Shown here one piece after another: positions 56,581 through 64,000 of a stretch of 64,000 nucleotides of DNA. Origin of the DNA: Norana najaformis (Eukaryota; Annelida; Clitellata; Crassiclitellata; Hormogastridae); the NCBI GenBank assembly GCA_964023275.1, contig OZ029919.1, forward strand, positions 7,354,903 to 7,418,902. The letters run 5' to 3'. The notes under the pieces are model-generated. The model was not told where the DNA came from. It saw only the letters and a program-made list of their open reading frames with translations, and did not search any database. Position numbers and translations under genes: made by a program. Numbering within the stretch: the stretch's first letter is position 1; each line of letters starts with the position of its first letter.

Positions 56581-59500
56581 CTAAAGTAGCAAAACCAAAG
56601 TATGGATTAACTAATCTAATCTAACCTAATGATTTCTACAGCACTATTATCAGAATGCATAAAGCATCAGTTGATGGTTGCTTCAAGTGAACCTGCAGTC
56701 AAAATCATAATCCACTAGAAAAAGTCAAAATCCAATAAAGATTATGGTACATTGTGGCATAACGTTGGTTACACAAGTGAGAAGTTTCTTAAAATCCGCT
56801 ACAAAATGCTCAGCTACATAGAAACATTCTGGAAACACGAATCTTCCCAAGGCCAGAGCACCAGCAGAAGAGAGTCCATTCACTAAACTCATCTATTTTC
56901 TATCAGATTCGCAGAATTAGTCACCTGGTTGGTCGGACTGGGATGATTTTGTGCAGCGTCTTTTCCGCAAATTACGGTCAAACAATTGTAGAGTTCTTGC
57001 TGGGCTTGCGCCAGCCATTAGTCTCACAGTTGCCTCGTGAAGAAACACCTGGTAAATCAAACAGAGGTGCCACAATTTTAGCAAAATGCAGCCTGGGTAT
57101 CCACGTCCATTCTGAGCGGGTACTTATTACTCCATCACTGGATAAATATTGTCACCAACTGATGCACTTATTTTGGGTGGAAACATTAATGAATATATTT
57201 GTTAGCAAAGGCAAAATCACCCATATTTTTCTTAGACACGTTAATGTGGTAAAATTTGGTTGAAATAAAGAATGTTACACCTTCTAAGATTTGCAATACC
57301 TGTTGTTTAATGTCTTGATAGTTTTGACAGTGCACTGTACAACAGTAATAATAATAATCTCACCCACTGACCAAACATACTAAATATAGAAAGACGCTTT
57401 ATATGGCACCACAATTAAACCAGGTAAGTTAATGATAAAGCTTAGTTTATAATTTATGGATTTATTATAACTGGAAAACAGTGTCTTCTACAATTTCTTA
57501 AATGAATAAAACAAGTTTTTATAAAGTAATTATTAACAGTACAACTTTTACCAAGTTAATATGCACACAGCACTGTTGCTGGAAAAGCCATGTTTGCCTA
57601 TGTGTTCAAAATTATTACAAAGGTGTATCTAATTTCTCACATAATGAAAATAACCAAAAGATACAAGAAAAAGAAAGGATCCACAATCTACAAGATCTGC
57701 ACGGAACAGCCCAGCAGGGATTAAACAACTAACGAAGAAGTAAGAACATGCTTCAGACGGTACCCTGCAGCTCACAACAGCACGCTTATATGAATCCCAA
57801 AAGGCACATAGGAATTGTACCAAGCATTCTGTAATCACACAAGACCCAGCACAAACCACAGATACACTTGTGTTGATGTTGTACGTGGACGTGGTCTGTT
57901 GTGAAAATTTTTACCGAGATTAAGATACAGCAAGTTCAAGAATTAACACTAAACGTGTAGCGTAAAACGTTTTCACAAACCCTTGGCATGGCAAGTTTCA
58001 TACTGTATGCCAACTTTCTAAGGCTGGATAGATCCATCTGAAATGATTTCAGATCAGCTGCTGAAATTACAGTAGTCGACGTTACTTCATCTTCCTCCTC
58101 ATGGCTGTTCTGACACTCTCGCTGCCAGATGTCAGTACGTGTACTCAGCAGCCAATCGCAAACCAACAGCTGGACCATCTGAGAACATATAAAGATATGA
58201 CCTAATATAATTAAAGCACTCACAAAAAGCTAGCATGTTTGTTGCATCAACTGGCTGAAATGCAATCACTACAGTGGCAATCCAGACAACATCCTTCTGT
58301 TTGTTGCATCAACTGGCTGAAATACAATCACTACCATGGCAATCCAAAGACAACATCCTTCTGTTTGTTGCATCAACTGGCTGAAATGCAATCACTATCA
58401 TGGCAATCCAAAGACAACATCCTTCTCAACCTTAAAACCTATACTTCATGGTTAACATGACAAACCAAATAAAAATCCATTCACTCTACCTTGTTCAGGT
58501 TGCTGACTGAAGATGTGCCATCGTTCGTCATAAGACTGTCCTGCAACAGCTGGCTTGACCTGTTGCACTGCTGTATTATGTTGTAGCAACTTGTCTTATC
58601 CATTAAAAAGTTCTTCTTGGCCTTGTATGCAATGTATAAACTCCTGGCCAAAGGATCCCTTTTAAAGAAAACAAAAACCTTTACAGTGATTATTATAACA
58701 TATGATAGCTACAATGCAAAGAATTGAGAATACCTTGGTCAAGAACAAAGCAAATGTAATAATCTACAAAGTCAACGATTTTAGTCAAAAGCAATGTGTG
58801 AGAATATGCACTTACTCTGTGGATCACATCAGTGCATCCTGGTGTCCCAGAATTTTATAATAATACCTGATTCCAGCAAATTTCCTCAATCTAGACCAGG
58901 TTAAGTGCTTCTTGAAATATGACAAATAGCAACATATAAAATGCTACATGCATCGTGCAAATGCCCATGACTTACTGAGCATTGTGCAGGCATTTTGGTA
59001 ACAGGTCCACGACAGGGTAAGACTTCTGAGCCATCTCATCATCACCAGTCAGCCAGTAGTAAGCAACCGACAGTAAGCCAGACCACCACTTGCAAGCTTC
59101 ATCAACGCATTCTGAGCAAACATTAAACGGAATTAAAGATGCACTACACACAATGCCCCAGAAACAGAAGTAAAATCCTAGGAGAACATATGACCTATTA
59201 ATCAAAATGGGATTTTTAGGCAAAACAGCAACCATTTTGGCCTCTGACATATGACGTTATATTCCACAGCCGCTGGTACAACTACCAGTAAACAAACAAT
59301 TGCAACTGTACCTAATTTAAATTTGTACAGCACTTCTTTGGGAGAACCTACTCAGAGACACTCTACATGCTAACCTAAATGGTGTTAAAGTCATCAAGAC
59401 ACACGAAGTCCATCAGTAAGCAAACAGTGCTCGGATATCTAGAAAAGTCGCCACTGTCGGGCTCTCACACAAACGTACATCGTACAGCCACCCAAAGGAT

Positions 59501-62500
59501 TGCCATCTAGAGTGTCCAGACACATAAAAAGTATCACACAAATTCCACATATGACCTATTAATTAATAAACATGGAATAACAGGCAAAACAGCAACCATT
59601 TTGGCCTTGGATATGTGTAGAATACCATACGATACAAACCTAATTTTGCGGAACCATCACATGACTCAAAACTGTACTGTTTGATTAAATTGATGTAGAT
59701 GACAAGTGATTTCTGAAGAGAATTCCTGAAGCAAAAACAACCGATTATTATTGCTACTTGTATTCAAGAGACAACCAGCAAAACTTCTGTACATCAGTTA
59801 TATCATTCCTGATCACCATTCATGGGTAAAAAGTAGGACAAGTAATCTACAACAATTTTATAATTCTCACTCCTTCCTGTTACAACACACCAATCACAAT
59901 TTAATTTTTAACGATATTATGATAACATACACAACACCACTGTAACCACATCACGGAACTCATTTCATTTTAGTTTTTTCCTGTTCACACTTACATTACT
60001 CTTAATGCAAGTTGTCATGGGTTGTTAGTGTAACAGCTAAAAATAAACGGGTTAATAATAATAATCATCATTCCAAGTGGATAAAACACAGATGAGTTCT
60101 AATTAGCTCTTGGGTTAGCCAAAATAAAATGCAAAAGGCAGTGTAATATCCATCAGTCAAACAGATCAACATTTTATGACAATTTACTACATTCTAACCT
60201 TTGCATTGCAATCAACAAAATATTATGCCAGATGTGATGCTTACGATGATTCTTCATTGATGCTGTGCCCTGGAGTCACAAGACACCAGATGGCTTTCTC
60301 GATAAGACACTCGCAGAAACCGCGTGACAACAACGCCAGTGGATCACCTGCAAAGGTAATTTCAAACATAACTAACTTCAAATCAAACCAAATTAACATT
60401 AACATGACCACTGTATTTATATAACATCACTACCTTATAACAAAGTATCAATCCATTGCACAGCAGAATGGTGCATTAAGGGCTTGCCTAAGGTCCATAC
60501 AAAGTGATTATCTGCTGGGAGGCTCACACCTGCACTCAGTCATTACAAGACCAGCATCAACCAACTGGACCTCTTGTTATTACCGACTTCAAATCACTCT
60601 TAAAGAATGAAGAAACTACCAGTAATGACAATAACCCTGTTGAAGCTCACAAGACATGATGAGAAGCAGAATACTTCCATTAAACCAACTTTAATGGCCG
60701 TCTTCACTTGCATTTACAATCTGCGTACATGTAACTGGTTTTTGGCATCATAGGTACTTCGACATCTGAATTTGAAAGAGTAGGCACATCACCTGCTCAA
60801 TGCTTGAACAGATAAGCTTTGTAATGTGGCAGAAGCTGACTGTGTACTATTTGGGGAAAAACTTAAATGGCTTTACTTGACAGTTATCCAGAAAAAGCAA
60901 AGCACCAACACTGCACATAATCAAATGAAAAAACTCTTCAAAGCCAGAGACAAAAAAGCACAATTAACCAAATTTTTGCATTACACCAGTTTTCTTGTAT
61001 TTTTCCTCTTTAAGAAGATCCTGCCATGAATTTTGAGTCATCACTTATTTATAGTGCTACAATTATCAATACAAAAAGATCTCTTCACACAAAATACCTT
61101 TTGCTGTTGGCTGACTGTAGATTGACTCGGCTTGAATACCATGACTTTGGTAATCCATGAAATACTTAAGACCGAGCGGATGTTCCAGCCAGGACAAATG
61201 TGATGGCAATGGACACCTTTGCAACATCTGTTTAACCATATGTTGCTGCAAACAATATTAAAATTAACGTTATTTACTTGCACGTAATGACAACTGTTAC
61301 ACAGACAACACACTGATTGAAATTCAATTCCACCCGACCTGACACACCAAGCCTGAGGTGTTGACAATTTTAAATCAACAGCTAGCTCTAACAGTCTTCA
61401 TTATGAGTAGCAGTCTGCATTTTGCATACCACTCATCATAAATTTAACTGTTTTTATGCTACTGAAGTGCAGTTAGATTTAGAAATCAAATTATCACTTA
61501 GTCACCAACACTTAAATTTATTTCAACAGCTGGCACACATCTAACAAACATGATTAGCAACCTAGAAAACTTTTCATTATCAAACATCTTGTACAGACAT
61601 AAAGGCAGTTTCCCATAAGTAAGTAAGTAAGTAATGCCTTTGTTACCATACCACATGGTTCATCATCTGTCAAGAGTTCAGTGCAGAATTAAACAAAATA
61701 TTAGCCATCGTTACAGCAAATGCATTATGAACCTAGTCTGAAGATAACCAGAGGAGACATATAATGTACCATCAGCAGTTCAGGCTTGGATGGTGATGTA
61801 GCCTTGAAGACCATAGCAGTGAGAACATAGATTTCAGCTAGAACATCCTTTGGCAACAGTTCCCCTGCAGCCTCACCCAAATTGATAGCATATAAAGCCA
61901 GATTGGCTCTGTCCATTGTTCCCTGGTTGGTTTGATCTATAAATAAAGAATACTATGAATCAACATCACACCTTCACATACTAAACCATGTTTAATCACC
62001 ACTCTCAGCCCAAGACCATCATGCACAATGTGCTTATGAATAATGGAGACAAAACACTTGTCTCGTCACACACTAGTAATCAATGTAACTGAACACTTTT
62101 GGTGTCTTTACATACCTATCGAATGCACTCCTGGTCAACCTAAATAATGTTTGAGTTCATTAAGAACAACAATTTCATAGATCTGTAATTCTCAACATCT
62201 AGAAAAGTCACCACTGAGAATCACATATCTTTAAACATAATAAATTTTAACCAATCACTTGGTACAAGAAAAAGTAACAGCAATCAAATTTCAAATCTTA
62301 CTGATAAGATGCAGCTGCAGCAGCTTGTGATAGACGTCGGCAGCATCTCGAGCCGACATCTGGACATCGTGACTGGAGACGTTGTGCCATATGCCGCCTG
62401 CTTTTGCCTCCAGCCACCGTCCAACATGAATACGATGAAGCATCTGCCGCAGTCCGTTCCAACAAAGGTTGGCCACCAAATCGACCTTATTTGTTGGTAA

Positions 62501-63760
62501 CGGACGACCCAAAGCCATCAAACAGGACTTCAACTGAACTTCAGCCTCATGATAACTACCCTAAAAACACATACACTAAAAACTGAAAAAGAGCATGCTC
62601 TCTGCTTTAGGAAGAGCTTTGTTCAAACTTACACATACAGTAAGGCAAGAAACATCACATTTGAACATGTGAGCGCAGAGACAGAAAACGGACGAAACAC
62701 AGCAGACATCTGTCCACATATTGCTATGTATACGAAGCATACAAATAAACAAAAATTGTTAACTATATTTTCAAATAAATATTGTTACTGCTTCCTTATT
62801 TATAAGGACCGATAACTGTATCACCAAGAAGCATGTTTAAGATAGTCTACCATAAGACGAAAAAGACAAAATGAAAGCTGACTTACTCTTGCCAAGTACA
62901 CATCTGCCTGACGCCGACTACGCCAGTATGCAACCGATGACTTTGACATTGGCTTTGTTACTGGTTCACCAAACATGAAAAGCCTGGCAATGACTCCAAC
63001 TGCTACGATTCCATTTAGAATCCAAATTAAGATGTTTGCTGGCATCCAATAAAACCAGCTGGAATCACCTGATTAAAATATTGGATAAATTCTGTGAAAA
63101 AAGCTGAGGCAGAGTAAACAATACACCCGTGGAAACAATGAAACATATCCATTTGAAGGGGATGAACAATATGAGGTTAGTAAGAAATGTAGGTTTCAAA
63201 ATAAACTGGAACAACAGAAGAAACCTTTTAAAGTCAGTTTTGTGTCTCTGCATTTTGTTTTGAACAATGAAACCTACTAAATAATAAAATACATATAAAT
63301 CAGATTGGAATAACATTAATACTAGTAAAAATAAGTAAAATCTCTAAGCTATTTAAACTCTGTTATTATTTAACAAAATACAAAAACTTAATTACTGGGA
63401 TCAATGTAAACAGGTAGCATTCCTAGCATCCAGAAGCAACATTCTTGTTTTACAAATTATCTGAAATTATTGAACTGTTCATGATAAAGAACTCCACGAC
63501 TCCATATTACGTTGCATTACAAAGAACTCCTCGAAGAAAAGTTTCTGAATCAAAGTTTTAACCTTCAACTCCCTTAAGCGTGCGTCCGCTGAGATAGAAA
63601 AGTCTAGGTTCATCCTGACTGCGCTTTGAAGCCATGTCGCTGATCAGAATGTTAAATGGGTTGACAATGAGAAGCGCAAACATGAAAACACAGAGTATCA
63701 CCCTCGATCTGTCCAACATTCCTGAGAAGCCTCCAGAAACGTCCATCATACTATCTGCAT
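56333..63760 (-). CDS. SREBF: SREBP (sterol regulatory element-binding protein), 3' twelve coding exons
   Basis: Partial gene; the bHLH-zipper exons lie beyond 64,000. Exons (minus): 63,563-63,760; 62,887-63,068; 62,302-62,560; 61,770-61,936; 61,098-61,245; 60,245-60,347; 59,640-59,725; 58,976-59,111; 58,490-58,658; 57,981-58,178; 56,925-57,048; 56,333-56,580. All joins are GT-AG and in frame, 2,018 bp, about 672 residues. TM1 follows the hallmark DRSR ([20 protein letters not shown]). A luminal loop of about 35 residues follows, then TM2 before FGEPVTKP and the [13 protein letters not shown] string. The rest is the SCAP-binding regulatory domain, ending with [20 protein letters not shown] and [20 protein letters not shown]. 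SREBPs sit in the ER with SCAP and are cut by S1P and S2P to release a transcription factor for lipid synthesis genes. The S2P-site Leu-Cys after DRSRVI is kept; the S1P site reads RTLK. Confidence 0.94.
56610..56735 (-). repeat. dispersed repeat, family C, in the last SREBF intron
   Basis: TAATCTAATCTAACCTAATG, ATTTCTACAGCACTATTATC, GCATCAGTTGATGGTTGCTT and AATCATAATCCACTAGAAAA. Confidence 0.75.
56925..57048 (-). CDS. SREBF: SREBF exon, regulatory domain
   Basis: 124 bp, acceptor TTACCAG. Encodes [20 protein letters not shown] and [19 protein letters not shown]. This is the most strongly conserved block. Donor G|GTGACT. Confidence 0.94.
57049..57980. other. SREBF intron
   Basis: AT-rich intron without a recognised element. 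Short open frames (57,502-57,859) have no domain. Confidence 0.6.
57981..58178 (-). CDS. SREBF: SREBF exon, regulatory domain
   Basis: 198 bp, acceptor GTTCTCAG. Encodes [20 protein letters not shown], an acidic EEEDE stretch and [20 protein letters not shown]. Donor AGG|GTTTGT, chosen because the next exon resumes with VFLHEATV as in vertebrates. Confidence 0.91.
58238..58427. repeat. 62-64 bp minisatellite, three units, in SREBF intron
   Basis: Units beginning TTTGTTGCATCAACTGGCTG start at 58,238, 58,300 and 58,364. The second and third have two extra bases (CCAAAGAC for CCAGAC). Confidence 0.93.
58490..58658 (-). CDS. SREBF: SREBF exon, regulatory domain
   Basis: 169 bp, acceptor TTTAAAAG. 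Encodes [20 protein letters not shown] and [20 protein letters not shown]. Donor AAG|GTAGAG. Confidence 0.9.
58976..59111 (-). CDS. SREBF: SREBF exon, regulatory domain
   Basis: 136 bp, acceptor TTTGCTCAG. Encodes [20 protein letters not shown] and [20 protein letters not shown]; the KWW and GDDE strings are shared with vertebrate SREBPs. Donor CA|GTAAGT. Confidence 0.91.
59295..59470. repeat. dispersed repeat, family D, in SREBF intron
   Basis: AATTTGTACAGCACTTCTTT, GGGAGAACCTACTCAGAGAC, CATGCTAACCTAAATGGTGT and CTAGAAAAGTCGCCACTG. Confidence 0.7.
59640..59725 (-). CDS. SREBF: SREBF exon, regulatory domain
   Basis: 86 bp, acceptor GCTTCAG. Encodes [20 protein letters not shown] and SCDGSAKL. 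This is the least conserved exon but needed for frame. Donor G|GTTTGT. Confidence 0.82.
60245..60347 (-). CDS. SREBF: SREBF exon, regulatory domain
   Basis: 103 bp, acceptor TTTGCAG. Encodes [20 protein letters not shown] and [13 protein letters not shown]. Donor TC|GTAAGC. Confidence 0.9.
60440..60565 (-). repeat. tRNA-derived SINE, diverged, in SREBF intron
   Basis: GGTGCATTAAGGGCTTGCCT, AAGGTCCATACAAAGTGATT, CTGGGAGGCTCACACCTGCA and TTACAAGACCAGCATCAACC parallel the reverse SINE at 38,530-38,665. Confidence 0.6.
61098..61245 (-). CDS. SREBF: SREBF exon, regulatory domain
   Basis: 148 bp, acceptor TTTGCAG. Encodes [20 protein letters not shown] and [20 protein letters not shown], parallel to the WLCHPVG..FF string of vertebrates. 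Donor G|GTATTT. Confidence 0.9.
61770..61936 (-). CDS. SREBF: SREBF exon, regulatory domain
   Basis: 167 bp, acceptor TTTATAG. Encodes [20 protein letters not shown] and [20 protein letters not shown]. Donor ATG|GTACAT. Confidence 0.92.
62105..62215. repeat. dispersed repeat, family D fragment, in SREBF intron
   Basis: TGCACTCCTGGTCAACCTAA, ATAATGTTTGAGTTCATTAA and CTAGAAAAGTCACCACTGAG match the second half of the copy at 59,295. Confidence 0.6.
62302..62560 (-). CDS. SREBF: SREBF exon: start of regulatory domain
   Basis: 259 bp, acceptor TTTTTAG. Encodes [20 protein letters not shown] and [26 protein letters not shown] matches vertebrate SREBP1. Donor A|GTAAGA. Confidence 0.93.
62887..63068 (-). 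CDS. SREBF: SREBF exon: TM2
   Basis: 182 bp, acceptor TTAATCAG. Encodes [20 protein letters not shown] (TM2 follows), [19 protein letters not shown] and RQADVYLAR. Donor AGA|GTAAGT. Confidence 0.93.
63563..63760 (-). CDS. SREBF: SREBF exon: TM1, S2P site and luminal loop
   Basis: 198 bp, acceptor TTGCAG at 63,761-63,766. Encodes [22 protein letters not shown]1 and a luminal loop ending [10 protein letters not shown]. Donor G|GTTAAA. Confidence 0.93.
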
Positions 63761-63766
63761 CTGCAA

Positions 63767-64000
63767 TTAACAGAACTTGAGTGCAACAAGAAACTTTTTA
63801 ATTATCGCAAGATCACAACAAAACAGTCCCAAGCATTTGAAAAACAGGCCCCTATATAAATTACTGGTTATCTATTCATTTGCTTATACATGTTCATGTA
63901 CAGTGCATTCCTGCTTATGTGCGACCCATTTACATGTGAATCTGTTTAAAACAAGTTTACGCCAGAGCTCCTGACAATACCAATTAACACGAGATACACA
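63767..64000. other. SREBF intron, continues beyond the window
   Basis: AT-rich sequence upstream of the TM1 exon acceptor. No bHLH coding sequence is seen, so the N-terminal exons are outside. Confidence 0.6.

Noticed and set aside
57936..57980. Extension of the SREBF exon to the in-frame stop at 57,936
   Set aside because: A donor at 57,980 and the exon at 56,925-57,048 restore the conserved VFLHEATV block, so the downstream frame is intron.

Overview
This is eukaryotic nuclear DNA, most likely from a marine invertebrate animal. It contains two spliced animal genes with GT-AG introns, very many microsatellites, LINE and SINE fragments, and DNA transposons with terminal inverted repeats. 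I cannot name the species. Both genes align with vertebrate orthologues almost end to end, so a bilaterian is likely. The spaced-out TAGGCCTA words and the many retroposon tails ending in GATTACG-type microsatellites are reminders of other marine invertebrate genomes, but they prove nothing.

Layout. Positions 1 to about 39,400 are gene-poor and repeat-dominated. This part holds purine-rich and pentamer or tetramer microsatellite blocks, several minisatellites, and a 5'-truncated LINE with readable reverse transcriptase motifs (3763-5155). It also holds a GC-rich island with paired CRE and RFX-type motifs and a possible coding exon (10,440-10,990). Two nearly identical transposons with CACTG ends lie in opposite orientation (13,966-16,590 and 27,516-30,132). 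One has an intact 567-residue ORF; the other has a single nonsense change near the end. A 382-bp MITE with 103-bp perfect inverted repeats sits at 33,452-33,833. Dozens of short retroposon tails fall into a few families.

Positions 43,235-50,728 (minus strand) carry a complete KLHL8 orthologue in seven coding exons: BTB, BACK and six kelch repeats, 686 residues from the first Met or 655 from a likelier internal Met. This is a substrate adaptor of the CUL3 ubiquitin ligase family. Positions 56,333-63,760 (minus strand) carry the last twelve coding exons of an SREBP gene. They cover the two membrane segments, the luminal loop and the SCAP-binding regulatory domain. The bHLH half must lie beyond position 64,000. 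All exon joins keep frame at GT-AG sites, and I worked them out by hand.

The two genes point the same way and are separated by about 5.6 kb of repeat-rich sequence with fragments of at least two LINE lineages. Nothing in the window links them functionally. The most useful leads are the recent CACTG-ended transposon pair, the SREBP luminal cleavage motif RTLK in place of the vertebrate RSVL, the CRE/RFX island, and evidence that a LINE 3' tail family seeds satellites here, including inside a KLHL8 intron.
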